A stretch of 32,216 nt of DNA, taken from contig JAGCCU010000037.1 in NCBI GenBank assembly GCA_017651515.1, positions 1-32,216 of the forward strand, written 5' to 3'. Within the stretch, counting starts at the first letter, position 1; each line of letters begins with the position of its first letter. This document shows positions 1 through 8,483 of this stretch, piece by piece. The translations under genes and the position numbers were made by a program. Below the pieces are notes generated by a model, which saw only the letters and a program-made list of their open reading frames with translations, did not search any database and had not been told where the DNA came from. This stretch comes from Muribaculaceae bacterium. Lineage in GTDB: Bacteria > Bacteroidota > Bacteroidia > Bacteroidales > Muribaculaceae.

Positions 1-890
1 AGTTGAGCTTTGGTGAAGTATTCCTCAGGGCTCACCAACGAGCGTAAAGATGAGCGGAAGTTGGCATCGGGGAATTTTTCGGTAGTGATTATCTCGCCGT
101 AATCGTTGGTGAAATGGGTATAGTAGTCATTGCCGCCAAAATAACCGCTATTCGCGTTAAATGTGGCATCGGCAGGCGTCACACAAGCCATGTCATTCCA
201 AAGGTTTAACTCGCCTATTTGATCGAGTGCCCGGAAACCATAATTAAAGTTGATCTTCACATCGCCAGTATAGATGTGAACATAGTCAAATTTATAGAAT
301 CCATCATGGGTGACATTCATAACAACGTTGAGGTCATCACTAATAGCCACATAACAGCTGTTCGATTTGCCCTTCCCTTCAAAGCCACAGGTGGCGCAAC
401 TGCTCGTGCTTCCACCTGATTTCATCTGGCCCGACACGTTCAATGTTCCGGGGCCTAGGAAGGAGGCTCCCGCACTACCATTGACGTATATTACACCTCT
501 GCCATAATTCTCGCCGGCTGTCATCTTGGCATTAAGCGTGCTACTGCTGGTAATCTCGATGGTGGTGGTTTTGTCCAGATGGATCGCATTGGCGGTGGTG
601 CACGAGATGTTGCAAGTACCCACAAATTTCATCTTCAATCCAGCACAGTCGCGGTTGTGGATGCCATAGTTGCTGCCGCCGCTGCGCGAGATTGTCACAT
701 TTGTGAGTGTCAGTGTGTTGCTAGTTGGATCGTACTTCACCGTACCGCCTAAGATATCGCCACCAGTTACATTGTTGCAGTTGGAACTGGTGACTTCCAC
801 GCCGGCGACGTTGATTTCATACTTCGATGCGGCATTGATGCTCAGTGCCGCTATGGCCACCAGCATCATCGTGAGTAAAACTCTTTTCAT
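1..890 (-). CDS. Secreted surface protein with C-terminal LRR-like start, truncated by window edge
   Basis: The reading frame is open from an ATG at 888-890 down to base 1, so about 296 residues are visible and the C-terminus is missing. It begins with a signal peptide (MKRVLLTMMLVAIAALSINA). A beta-rich domain follows that opens with VAGVEVTSSNCNNVTGG and contains TVKYDPTSNTLTLTNVTI, a pattern common in Bacteroidales surface proteins. Near the visible end, residues EKFPDANFRSSLRSLVSPEE resemble the FPD-NFR lead-in to BspA-type leucine-rich repeats, so the missing part is probably an LRR tract and perhaps a sorting domain. No enzymatic motif is seen. The leader is long (about 115 nt) if the -7 box at 1012-1019 is used. 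The frame and signal peptide are directly visible; the role in surface adhesion or carbohydrate contact is inferred. Confidence 0.85.
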   Translation of the reverse strand, partial: MKRVLLTMMLVAIAALSINAASKYEINVAGVEVTSSNCNNVTGGDILGGTVKYDPTSNTLTLTNVTISRSGGSNYGIHNRDCAGLKMKFVGTCNISCTTANAIHLDKTTTIEITSSSTLNAKMTAGENYGRGVIYVNGSAGASFLGPGTLNVSGQMKSGGSTSSCATCGFEGKGKSNSCYVAISDDLNVVMNVTHDGFYKFDYVHIYTGDVKINFNYGFRALDQIGELNLWNDMACVTPADATFNANSGYFGGNDYYTHFTNDYGEIITTEKFPDANFRSSLRSLVSPEEYFTKAQ

Positions 891-1011
891 AGTTGTATAT
901 CTTTTAGTTAATATTCTTTGGTTATCAGTTATTAAGTTATTCATTTTTCGGGGGTCTCTATTTATTATTGCATAGCATCATAGACATAAAAAGCAATTTA
1001 TTATACGACTG

Positions 1012-1019
1012 CAAATATA
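1012..1019 (-). promoter_or_regulatory. Bacteroidetes -7 box (TATATTTG) upstream of the truncated secreted gene
   Basis: Read on the minus strand this is TATATTTG, matching TAnnTTTG. A -33 box is poor: the nearest TTG (1042-1044) gives a 22-bp spacer instead of 19-20. It would start transcription about 115 nt before the ATG at 890. Confidence 0.4.
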
Positions 1020-1070
1020 ATGAATTTTTGTGAAATTCCTTCAAGAATGCCACAAAAATTCCCTTTTTGC

Positions 1071-1091
1071 TATAAATGCCGTGCATTTATA
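1071..1091. terminator. Perfect 9-bp inverted repeat between the HD gene and the next gene
   Basis: TATAAATGC, a 3-nt loop CGT, then GCATTTATA. It lies just past the stop of the HD gene, so it may terminate the ilvE-HD transcript. It lacks a U-tract right after the stem on the minus strand, so an operator or mRNA-end stabilising hairpin is also possible. Confidence 0.35.
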
Positions 1092-1137
1092 CCGACACGA
1101 CGGCCTCTGCCTTATGTGTTTTGATGTAATCTAGAGT

Positions 1138-1710
1138 CTATTCTTTTAGTGAAGTGGGGTCACCGAAGAGTTCACGAAGCTCGTTGAACCGCGCTACGGT
1201 GTCTGGACCGAATTTTGACAGTGACTTGATGGTACGTTCCATTGTCTTTATGCGATGCACGTGCGACTTGCTGTAGAACTTGTCGGCATAGCATATCACC
1301 TTTTCTTCAAGGGTGATTGGTAGCATGTCACGCAACGGTAGCTTGAGCTTTTGCTCGATGATGTCTTTCATTGAGATTCCTGAGCCTGTGTGTCGCTCAC
1401 ACACCATGGCATGGCGGGGCAGCCCGTGTTTTTCCAGCATTTCACGCCCTATGATGCCATGGCGTATGTATGGTTCATCGCCGTAGCAGCCTATGCCGGG
1501 CGCATTGGTCATCACAATGCCTATGTCGTGCAGCATGGCAGCTTCATAGACAAAGTCAAGGTCGATGACTTCTTCCGGATGCTGTTCCATATATCGCTGT
1601 GACAGGCGTGTGGCAAGTTCGGCCACTTGCTTGCTGTGAGTCGTGAGCAAGGTGTGGTCGGGATAACCAGGTGTGTAGTATTGTTCGATTATGGCGTTAT
1701 AGTCGAGCAT
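1138..1710 (-). CDS. HD-domain metal-dependent phosphohydrolase
   Basis: 190 aa cytosolic protein of the HD superfamily. Metal-ligand candidates occur in the family order: H25 (in TLLTTHSKQV), the HD doublet H61-D62 (AMLHDIGIV), H84 (YIRHGIIGRE), H107 (CERHTGSG) and D143 (CYADKFYSKS). This is the layout of small stand-alone HDIG proteins that hydrolyse phosphomonoesters or nucleotides; the substrate cannot be read from the sequence. It lies 82 nt downstream of ilvE on the same strand and may be read from the same transcript. The ATG at 1708-1710 is the only good start, since the HD fold needs the first 25 residues. Family assignment is firm; the substrate and any link to amino acid metabolism are unknown. 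Confidence 0.9.
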   Translation of the reverse strand: MLDYNAIIEQYYTPGYPDHTLLTTHSKQVAELATRLSQRYMEQHPEEVIDLDFVYEAAMLHDIGIVMTNAPGIGCYGDEPYIRHGIIGREMLEKHGLPRHAMVCERHTGSGISMKDIIEQKLKLPLRDMLPITLEEKVICYADKFYSKSHVHRIKTMERTIKSLSKFGPDTVARFNELRELFGDPTSLKE

Positions 1711-1792
1711 GTTGTTATTGATGAGAAAGAGAGAGCCGTTGCAAGAGTTGCCCCGTGCACCGGCTCAGTCTTTATTGGAACACAGGAGTGTG

Positions 1793-2824
1793 TTATACGT
1801 TGATAATTGTTGTCCAGTTGTGAGTGTCGGGCAGCTCACCTAACTGTATTCCGCGCAGGCGGTTGTAAAGCTCCGTAGTGATGGGGCCAGGGTTGCCGTC
1901 CTTCGAAATCTTGTAGGTCTTGTCCATTCCTTCGTCGTAGATTTCGGCGATTGGAGTAGTAACGGCTGCAGTACCGCACTCGGCTGCTTCCTGCACTTCG
2001 TCAAGTTCTTCAACAGGTATGGGGCGGCATTCAACCTTCAGGCCCATGTCCATAGCTATCTGCTGCAGACTCATGTTGGTGATTGAAGGCAGGATACTTC
2101 CACTCTTTGGGGTAATGTAAACACCGTCCTTGATAGCGAAGAAGTTTGCTGGACCGCACTCGTCGAGGTATTTCTTTTCCTTGGGATCCAAGAACAGGGC
2201 TGCGCTGAAGCCATTGGCCTTTGCCTTGGCAGTAGCGCCCATGCCGCATGCGTAGTTGCCACCAACTTTCCAACGTCCTGTGCCTAATGGAGCAGCGCGG
2301 TCAAACTCGCGGTAGATGGCCACCTTGGTTGGCTTGAAGCCTTCCTTGAAGTAGGGGCCAACTGGTGTCACGAAGATGATGAAAGTGTACTCAGTAGCGG
2401 GATTCACACCCACGCGTGGCGTAATGCCAATCTCGAGTGGACGCAGGTAGAGCGAGCTGCCACTGCCGTAAGGCGGGATGAAGCGAGCATTGAGCTCAAC
2501 CACTTTCTTTGACATTTCCACAAAGAGGTCGATGGGAATTGGTTCCATCTTGATGCCGATGGCGCTGTTGCGCATACGTTTGGCATTCTCCTCGATACGG
2601 AACAGACGCACCTTGCCGTCCTTGCCGCGGAAAGCTTTTTGTCCTTCGAAAATTTCCTGTCCGTAGTGCAGACAGCTGGCTGCCATGTGCAGGGTGATGT
2701 TTTCATCGGTGCAAACTTCGATTTCGCCCCATTTGCCATCACGGAATGTGCAGCGCACGTTGTAGTCGGTTTTCATGTAGGAGAACGAAAGGTTGCTCCA
2801 GTCGATTGTTTCATTCATTGCCAT
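1793..2824 (-). CDS. ilvE: Branched-chain amino acid aminotransferase
   Basis: 343 aa, full length for class IV PLP aminotransferases of the long BCAT type (similar in size to eukaryotic BCAT and many Bacteroidetes enzymes). It interconverts leucine, isoleucine and valine with their 2-oxo acids, using 2-oxoglutarate/glutamate. The PLP lysine is K186 in GRWKVGGNYACG. Other family signatures are HYGQEIFEGQKAFR (substrate and cofactor loop near residue 53), SLYLRPLEIG near 124, and YLDECGPANFFAI near 219. The annotated ATG at 2824 is followed by a second ATG two codons later, so either may be used. No promoter box lies in the 45 nt to the upstream gene, so transcription probably comes from the promoter at 3214-3245. 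Confidence 0.96.
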   Translation of the reverse strand: MAMNETIDWSNLSFSYMKTDYNVRCTFRDGKWGEIEVCTDENITLHMAASCLHYGQEIFEGQKAFRGKDGKVRLFRIEENAKRMRNSAIGIKMEPIPIDLFVEMSKKVVELNARFIPPYGSGSSLYLRPLEIGITPRVGVNPATEYTFIIFVTPVGPYFKEGFKPTKVAIYREFDRAAPLGTGRWKVGGNYACGMGATAKAKANGFSAALFLDPKEKKYLDECGPANFFAIKDGVYITPKSGSILPSITNMSLQQIAMDMGLKVECRPIPVEELDEVQEAAECGTAAVTTPIAEIYDEGMDKTYKISKDGNPGPITTELYNRLRGIQLGELPDTHNWTTIINV

Positions 2825-2869
2825 AATGCAATTGGAATTTTATTAGTTAATTAGTTTATGGTTTGGTTT

Positions 2870-3199
2870 TTATAATGCTACTTTTTGTGTGAGGTTTCCT
2901 ATCTTGACGATGAAAATGCCTCGTGTGCCAACTTTCAGCTCGTAGGAGCCTGGGTTCAACGTGGCTTGCGAGACGCTCTGTCCCAAGATAGTGAATACCC
3001 TGACGTTGATGCGCCGAGTGGTCTTGATTGAAATTACACCATTGTTGCCATAAAGCTCCACGCCATCGGTAGCACGTGGGTCGGTCAGGCTGCGTCCCTG
3101 TATTTCGCGATTCGTTTCACGCCAAGCGAGTTGCGCGCTGGCCATGTTGCTCACAGTCAGTGCAATGATGGTTACCAATATTGCCAACACTCGTTTCAT
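2870..3199 (-). CDS. Small secreted protein made almost only of a sorting-domain-like module
   Basis: 109 aa. Residues 1-22 are a clear signal peptide ending NMASAQ. The remaining ~86 residues match the length and pattern of a type A C-terminal domain of type IX secretion cargo: a short strand (GVISIKTTRRINVRVFTILG), the ILGQ motif, NPGSYELKV, then GIFIVKIGNLTQKVAL at the end. No separate cargo domain precedes it. In family terms such domains direct export and surface anchoring of larger proteins, so a stand-alone one is odd. It has its own promoter with a leader of about 9 nt and is followed by ilvE after 45 nt. Motif and signal peptide are visible; use of type IX secretion is inferred, and no secretion machinery gene is in the window. 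Confidence 0.8.
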   Translation of the reverse strand: MKRVLAILVTIIALTVSNMASAQLAWRETNREIQGRSLTDPRATDGVELYGNNGVISIKTTRRINVRVFTILGQSVSQATLNPGSYELKVGTRGIFIVKIGNLTQKVAL

Positions 3200-3213
3200 T
3201 CTACGTCATCATG

Positions 3214-3245
3214 CAAAATTACAAAATAAACATCACTTGTGCAAA
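3214..3245 (-). promoter_or_regulatory. Promoter TTTG-N20-TAATTTTG for the small secreted gene and ilvE
   Basis: On the minus strand a -33 TTTG (3242-3245) is followed after 20 bp by TAATTTTG (3214-3221), an excellent match to the Bacteroidetes sigma consensus. The predicted transcript start, near 3208, leaves a leader of only about 9 nt before the ATG at 3199. Confidence 0.7.
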
Positions 3246-3284
3246 AAAACTTTTTATAGAATCATACAGTGGTCTATATTTGGA

Positions 3285-5216
3285 CTAGAATAGTGAGAGC
3301 TGTCCAGTTCCATCGGGCTTTGGCTCGGGTAGAGGCTCGGGCTTGGGTTCGGGTTTTGGCTGTGGCTCAGGATTCTCAGAGATTTCTGATTCTGGTTCTT
3401 GAATCTCGGTTTCTGGTTCACTTTCAGGCATCAGCCAGTCTAGGTCATCGAGGTCGTCAAGGGTGGGCGAGTGCATGGCTGGCTTGAACTCGGGCTCGGG
3501 CCCGTGAATAGGTTCGATTTCCAGTTCAGGCTCAGGTGCTCTCACAGGTTCCGGTTCTGGCTCTGGTTGAGGCTTTGGTTCCGGTTCTGGCTCAGGTTGG
3601 GGCTCAGGTTCCGGCTCAAGATTAGGCTCTGAGATTTCCGAGATTAATGGCTCTGGTTGTGCCTCATGCCGGGGTTCTTGAGGTGTTTGAATAATCAGTT
3701 TGTCAGGCTCGTCATCAACAGCAACGTCGAATTCAATCAGATTACGCTTGTGGCCTGTTTCTTTAGGCTCTTGCTTCTGTTCTTGCTTTAGTTCGGCAAT
3801 ATGGTCGTTGCGCAATACAAGTTCGGCCTTTGCAACGGCGAGATCGTCGGACAGTTGCTGGATTTCACTTTGCGCTGCCACATTTAGCTTTTGTTGCTTT
3901 TCAAGCTCATGACGGGCGGCTTCAAGTTGTCGCACAGCCTCAATGTGCTGTTCTGCAATCTCACTGTTGCTCTTTGTTTTCTTGGTCAGTGTTTCGATTT
4001 GCTCTTTACTTGCCTTGAGTTCCTGCTCCACTTCAATCACATGGGCCATACGTTCCTCATCGGTTTTTTCCAGGGCCTGTATTCTGATTGAAGCCTTTGT
4101 GAGTTTTTCCTCTCTTGAGGCAATTTGTTTTCTGAGTTGCTGAACCTCATCTTTTGCCTTTTCGGCCTCCGAAGTGACAGTCGCTAATCTCTGCTCATAT
4201 TCGGCCTTGAGATTATCGGTAATGCTGCTTTGGTCTCGTTGCAGTGCTTCAAGTTTTGACTCGGCATTGTTTTTTGCTCTCAAAGCGCTGTCAGTTTCCT
4301 TCTTCAGACGTTCCTGTTCCTTGAGTGCAGTCATTTCGGCTGCCTGTGAAGTATGTAGCAATTGCTTGTATTCTTCAATTTCATTGAGCAGGTCTTCGTG
4401 CTTGTCGGTGGCTGCCGATGCGGTTTTTCGCAACGAGCTCATTTCCTCCCTGTAGTCATCGGCAAGAGTGGCAGCCGTAGCCATCTGCCGTTTCAGGTCA
4501 TTGATTCGGTTGTTGAGGTCGGTAATGGCGTTCCTGTATTTAAGTGAAGTGGCACTTTCCTGAGCTTCACGCTGCTCTAAAACCTGTTTTAGCCTTGCGA
4601 CCTCGGCGGCGTTGGAGTCTTTTTGCTGCTCAACGTTCGCAATCGCCTCCTTCACTCTTGAGTCGAGCTCGCTTTCCAGTTGATTGCGTTCTTTGATGAG
4701 TTGTTCATATCGTTCACGCAGTGCCTGGGTTTCGCTTTTTTGTTCTTCCAGCTTCTGCTGCCAGGTTTTCTCCACTTCGCCGATGCGTGCGGCTTCTGAT
4801 TTGGCTTTGTTGAGAGCTTCCTGCATGGCCTTTATTTCTCGCTGATGGGTGCTCCGGGCATCTTCAAGGGCCTGAGTGAGTTCCACCTCCTGCTTATGCA
4901 TGCTGTTTTCCATGTCGGCAACCCGCTGTGCAAGCATGTTGGCACGATGTTGAGCCACTTGCACACGGTGTTCAGCATCACTCTGTGAGTCGGCTTGAGT
5001 AACTGAAACTGTAGGTGCCGTGGAAACAGTCTCTTGTTGCTCAGTATCGGAGTCGCTGACGGTTGGCTCCTCGGATGAAGGCTCGCTTTGCTTGTCTCGT
5101 CGGAATGGGTTGACGTAAGGTGCACTCGACATGTCATAGTCGAGTTCATCATCCAGGTCATCGCCATTTTCGTTGAAGCCGAAGGCGTGCTTTAGTTTAT
5201 TGAAGTTAAAGGCCAT
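3285..5216 (-). CDS. Long coiled-coil protein with Pro/Glu-rich tail and C-terminal clamp-binding motif QLSLF
   Basis: 643 aa with no signal peptide or membrane segment, so probably cytosolic. Residues 1-40 are short and acidic ([11 protein letters not shown]). Roughly residues 80-480 are heptad-rich, charged coiled coil, as in SMC or filament-type proteins. From about 520 the chain is a low-complexity Pro-Glu/Pro-Lys linker with an inserted acidic patch, DDLDDLDWL. The last residues are DGTGQLSLF, and QLSLF is the consensus peptide that binds the bacterial DNA polymerase sliding clamp (DnaN), usually at the end of a flexible tail as here. The gene follows the receiver/PPDK-like gene by 39 nt and shares its promoter. 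No family name is recognised. A role as a clamp-tethered scaffold in replication or chromosome organisation is inferred from the motif only. Confidence 0.85.
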   Translation of the reverse strand: MAFNFNKLKHAFGFNENGDDLDDELDYDMSSAPYVNPFRRDKQSEPSSEEPTVSDSDTEQQETVSTAPTVSVTQADSQSDAEHRVQVAQHRANMLAQRVADMENSMHKQEVELTQALEDARSTHQREIKAMQEALNKAKSEAARIGEVEKTWQQKLEEQKSETQALRERYEQLIKERNQLESELDSRVKEAIANVEQQKDSNAAEVARLKQVLEQREAQESATSLKYRNAITDLNNRINDLKRQMATAATLADDYREEMSSLRKTASAATDKHEDLLNEIEEYKQLLHTSQAAEMTALKEQERLKKETDSALRAKNNAESKLEALQRDQSSITDNLKAEYEQRLATVTSEAEKAKDEVQQLRKQIASREEKLTKASIRIQALEKTDEERMAHVIEVEQELKASKEQIETLTKKTKSNSEIAEQHIEAVRQLEAARHELEKQQKLNVAAQSEIQQLSDDLAVAKAELVLRNDHIAELKQEQKQEPKETGHKRNLIEFDVAVDDEPDKLIIQTPQEPRHEAQPEPLISEISEPNLEPEPEPQPEPEPEPKPQPEPEPEPVRAPEPELEIEPIHGPEPEFKPAMHSPTLDDLDDLDWLMPESEPETEIQEPESEISENPEPQPKPEPKPEPLPEPKPDGTGQLSLF

Positions 5217-5255
5217 GTATTCTATTCGTTGTTTCTTAAGTCAAAATCAGTGACG

Positions 5256-8200
5256 TTAAATGTCATCATCGTCATTGCTGTCTTGAGGCGGAATCAGTTC
5301 CATACCGGGTTTGAGAACTATTCCGTAACCGCGTGGGCCATTGATGGCGATTGGCAATGTCTGATCGAAGTGGACTATTCGCAGATAGTCGCTTTCATAT
5401 ACCGGCTCCTGATTCTTGATGAATTCAATGTCAAGCCAATTGTCGCCATCAATACCGTCGACAGTAAAATATCCCACTCCGAACGACGTGAGGTTCTGGA
5501 AGAAATGAGTGCCCTGACTGGGCTCAATTCTATTACCCTCTACTGCAGTCTCTACGATAAGCCTTGCCGCCGAAATGTGAGTCCATTTGACAGGTATTCC
5601 CAGAGCTTCGTCGCTCGACCCCCATCGTCCTGGCCCAATGAGAATATAATTCTCATTTCTGGCGGTAAAGTTACTATTTATTTTTTCAATTTCGGTTGCA
5701 ATAGTGACATTATTTGCAAAAGAAAATGCTTCGGGCTTAACCCACACGATGTCATGAATACCGTCGGTTGCTCCATGACCAAGGGCTTGGGTGCTGATTA
5801 TTAGAGCCTTGTCATGCGGCACGCTGAGTACGTCCTCGTTCAGCATCTCGCAACGATCCACCATAGGCCTGATTTGCAGCCAGTAAAGCGTTCCACGTTT
5901 GTCACTGGAAGAGTCGTTGTTCATGACAGCCGCGAATTCCACTTCCACAGGCCGTCCCATCTGCGTCTGCCCAGTGGTGAGCATGAAATTGATGATTGGA
6001 GCCAGTGGAAATGCATCATGCCGAAGTATGTTGGCAAAAGTGACTACCTTTCGTCCTGGCATGGCATCGGTATCTACCAGCCTTTCATTTTGATAGTCGA
6101 ATGTGGATACCATGTAGTGTAGCTCACCTCTGTCGGCAGCTTGTTGAATTGGCAATCGGGCAATATTGAAGCCTTCGTCGATGGAGAAGTTGGCTTTCTC
6201 GCATAGGTTGGTGTCAAGTGCGCAGAACGTGGTCTGGGTGTCACGCAGAGCCAGTTGCAAGGTGCTGGTCTGCAGCACATGTTTGGGGTGTCGAGGAGAG
6301 AAACGCAGCGACCTTTCGCCATCCACGATGTGCTTGCCCAGTCCTATTGCTACCTCACACACGCCATCAGTGGCCAGTTCTTCACCGGTGGGGTAGTAGT
6401 TCAGCGACCTTCCCACGCCGGCAAAGTGAGGATAATAGTATTGCCCGTGTTGACGGCCTACCACTTCCTGAATGATGACCGCCATCTTTTCCTGGTCAAT
6501 TACATTGCTTGTTGCCACCATGTAGGCCTTGCTGTCGCGATAGAACACCGAGGCATAAACTGCCTTGACAGCGGTCTCAAGTAGGGCGATTGAATTTGCT
6601 TTTTCGGAAAGGTGCGGTACCATGTATGTCGCATAGATTCCGGCAAACGGTTGGTAGTGACTGTCTTCGAGAAGACTGCTGCTGCGAATTGCTAGCGGAG
6701 ATTCAATCACGTCGTATATGGTGCTGAAGTCGGCAGCAAGCCGTTCTGGCAGCTTGGCTTTCAGGAAGGCCTCGAGAATCTCTTCATCGGGAGCATCCGA
6801 CAGTGCAAGCGGGTACAACCCATTCATCTCCATGAATTCATCAAAAATGTCGGTACACAACACGATGGTATGTGGTATGCGCACATCCACGCCCATGAAA
6901 TTCTCACACTCGGGGTTGTGCTTAATGATGGTGTCGATGAAAGCAAGGCCGCGGCCTTTACCGCCCAGCGAACCTTGACCGATGCGGGCAAAACTCGAGA
7001 ATTTGTCATAGCGGTCGGCACGGAATTCTGCCACCACACCTTGGTTCTTCATCTTGCGGTATCGCACAATGAGTTCGGTGAGGATTTGCCGCACCTCGTC
7101 GGCCTCGTGGATACTGTCCATGCGATGGGTTTTTGCTACTTGTGCAATCGGGAACAGTGCACGCGAGTACAGCCATCGAGATATGTCGTTACGCTGCCCG
7201 TGGTAGAGCAGTGAGTCATCAGGGATTTCTGAGAAACGGTACTGGAAGTCCTTGAGATTGCGCAGACGCAAGATCTCCTCATGTGTGTGAGGATTGCGCA
7301 CTATAAAGTCGCCGAAGCCGAATAATTGTGTGATTGTCTTACCTAGGTCAACAGGCAGTTTCTTAGAGTTCTTGTCGAGAAACACGCCGCCGAAGCTGGC
7401 CACACGGTCACGGTTCTCGCTCTCGCTCGATTCGATGATGATGGGCAGGTAGGGGTCGCGTCGGCGCAGCTCTTGAGCCAAGGTAATGCCTGCCGAGCGG
7501 TCCTTCACGCCATTGTGCTTGAAGGATACGTCACTGATCACACCGAGCATGTTGTCGTGGTATTTCTCATACAGAGCAAGAGCCTCTTCATAGTCACGCG
7601 CAAGCATCACCTTCGGACGGCCGCGCATGCGCAGCATGGCTTCGTGGGCATTGAGCGCTTCGGTAGAGAATATGCGTGACTGGTTGAGCACAAATTTGTA
7701 TATTGCAGGAAGCACCGATGAGTAGAATCGCACAGAGTCCTCAACAAGAAGAATCATCTGTACACCCACTTCTAGAACGTCGTGAGCAGCGTTCATCTTG
7801 TCCTCAAGAAGCTTGATGATAGCAACCAGTAACTCGACGTTGCCCAGCCAACTGAACACGTAATCCACGCCGCTGAAATCTTCCCCGGAAAGACGTCGCG
7901 ACACCTCGCGAGAGAAGGGGGTGAGCACGACAAATGGTATGTCGGGGTACTGAGCCTTGATTTCTGATGCACGCGAGAATGTCATGGTGACATCGCCGCC
8001 AGGCATGGCTATGACAAGGTCAAAGTGTTTATCAGCCAACATGGCATCGGATTGATCGTAGTCATTCACCAGAGTCACACGGGGTGGTGAACTCAGGTTG
8101 AGTGACATATACTCAAGGAAAATCTGTTCCTCGATACGTCCGTCCTCCTCAAGCATAAAGGCATCATACGTGCTTGCTATGAGCAGTACGTTGAATATGC

Positions 8201-8267
8201 GTTCCTGCATCAGGCTGTTGAACGCAGTGTCTTTTAGATATAGTTGGCTTACTAACGACGAATTCAT
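5256..8267 (-). CDS. Receiver-domain / PEP synthase-like ATP-binding fusion protein
   Basis: 1003 aa from the ATG at 8267. An upstream in-frame ATG at 8312 is rejected because it lies above the promoter. Residues about 20-145 form a degenerate receiver-like domain without an obvious phosphoacceptor. Residues about 170-320 form a second receiver, with VED ending at D177 and a phosphoacceptor-like D246 in VISDVS. From about 425 comes the ATP-grasp domain of PPDK/PEP synthase: QGSLGGKGRGLAF with K437, then IRSSSLLEDS, EVEFAAV and LYWLQIRPM. The swivelling phosphohistidine domain and the PEP/pyruvate barrel are absent; a conserved-looking module (ILIGPGRWGSSDEALGIP) ends the protein. It therefore cannot run the full PEP synthase cycle as built. 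A signalling or regulatory ATP-binding role is inferred. It is transcribed first, followed by the coiled-coil gene. Confidence 0.88.
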   Translation of the reverse strand: MNSSLVSQLYLKDTAFNSLMQERIFNVLLIASTYDAFMLEEDGRIEEQIFLEYMSLNLSSPPRVTLVNDYDQSDAMLADKHFDLVIAMPGGDVTMTFSRASEIKAQYPDIPFVVLTPFSREVSRRLSGEDFSGVDYVFSWLGNVELLVAIIKLLEDKMNAAHDVLEVGVQMILLVEDSVRFYSSVLPAIYKFVLNQSRIFSTEALNAHEAMLRMRGRPKVMLARDYEEALALYEKYHDNMLGVISDVSFKHNGVKDRSAGITLAQELRRRDPYLPIIIESSESENRDRVASFGGVFLDKNSKKLPVDLGKTITQLFGFGDFIVRNPHTHEEILRLRNLKDFQYRFSEIPDDSLLYHGQRNDISRWLYSRALFPIAQVAKTHRMDSIHEADEVRQILTELIVRYRKMKNQGVVAEFRADRYDKFSSFARIGQGSLGGKGRGLAFIDTIIKHNPECENFMGVDVRIPHTIVLCTDIFDEFMEMNGLYPLALSDAPDEEILEAFLKAKLPERLAADFSTIYDVIESPLAIRSSSLLEDSHYQPFAGIYATYMVPHLSEKANSIALLETAVKAVYASVFYRDSKAYMVATSNVIDQEKMAVIIQEVVGRQHGQYYYPHFAGVGRSLNYYPTGEELATDGVCEVAIGLGKHIVDGERSLRFSPRHPKHVLQTSTLQLALRDTQTTFCALDTNLCEKANFSIDEGFNIARLPIQQAADRGELHYMVSTFDYQNERLVDTDAMPGRKVVTFANILRHDAFPLAPIINFMLTTGQTQMGRPVEVEFAAVMNNDSSSDKRGTLYWLQIRPMVDRCEMLNEDVLSVPHDKALIISTQALGHGATDGIHDIVWVKPEAFSFANNVTIATEIEKINSNFTARNENYILIGPGRWGSSDEALGIPVKWTHISAARLIVETAVEGNRIEPSQGTHFFQNLTSFGVGYFTVDGIDGDNWLDIEFIKNQEPVYESDYLRIVHFDQTLPIAINGPRGYGIVLKPGMELIPPQDSNDDDDI

Positions 8268-8272
8268 AGCTG

Positions 8273-8304
8273 CAAATTTACTAATAAGCAGGCGAAATGC
8301 CAAA
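8273..8304 (-). promoter_or_regulatory. Near-perfect promoter that predicts a leaderless mRNA
   Basis: On the minus strand: TTTG at 8301-8304, a 20-bp spacer, and TAAATTTG at 8273-8280. Only five bases separate the -7 box from the ATG at 8267, so the predicted transcript begins at or next to the A of the start codon. An inverted repeat TTAAAC-AAA-GTTTAA sits at 8328-8342, upstream of the -33 box, and could be an operator. Confidence 0.65.
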
Positions 8305-8425
8305 TAAATCACAAGGTGAGAGTATTATTAAACAAAGTTTAAGTATTGCTGAACCGCATTATCTTTTATCTGAATTTATATGGAATTTCAGAGAAAAAGT
8401 AACTTTGGCGAAAACTAAATAGCGC

Positions 8426-8458
8426 AAAAAAAGCGAGCGAAATGTCGTTTCGCTCGCT
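8426..8458 (-). terminator. Intrinsic terminator of topA
   Basis: Perfect 11-bp stem, AGCGAGCGAAA (8432-8442) and TTTCGCTCGCT (8448-8458), with a 5-nt loop. An A-tract at 8426-8432 becomes the U-tract on the minus strand. It sits 25 nt after the topA stop codon. Confidence 0.9.
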
Positions 8459-8483
8459 CATGTAAAATCTTATGTTGGTATTT

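Noticed and set aside
1733-1766. GAGCCG/CGGCTC hairpin after ilvE as a terminator
   Set aside because: The stem is only six pairs with a long loop and there is no U-tract on the minus strand, so read-through into the HD gene is as likely.
3520-3640. Tandem DNA repeat encoding Pro-Glu units taken as a CRISPR or satellite array
   Set aside because: The repeats are in frame and codon-based within the coiled-coil gene and have no spacers.
5229-5804. 191-codon plus-strand frame opposite the end of the receiver/PPDK gene
   Set aside because: Antisense to a conserved C-terminal module and without coding character of its own.
8268-8312. N-terminal extension of the receiver/PPDK protein (15 residues)
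   Set aside because: The extra codons overlap the promoter, so a transcript from it cannot include them.
8400-8407. Plus-strand TAACTTTG box downstream of topA
   Set aside because: No TTTG at -33 and no gene or plausible RNA downstream; it would only give antisense RNA to topA.
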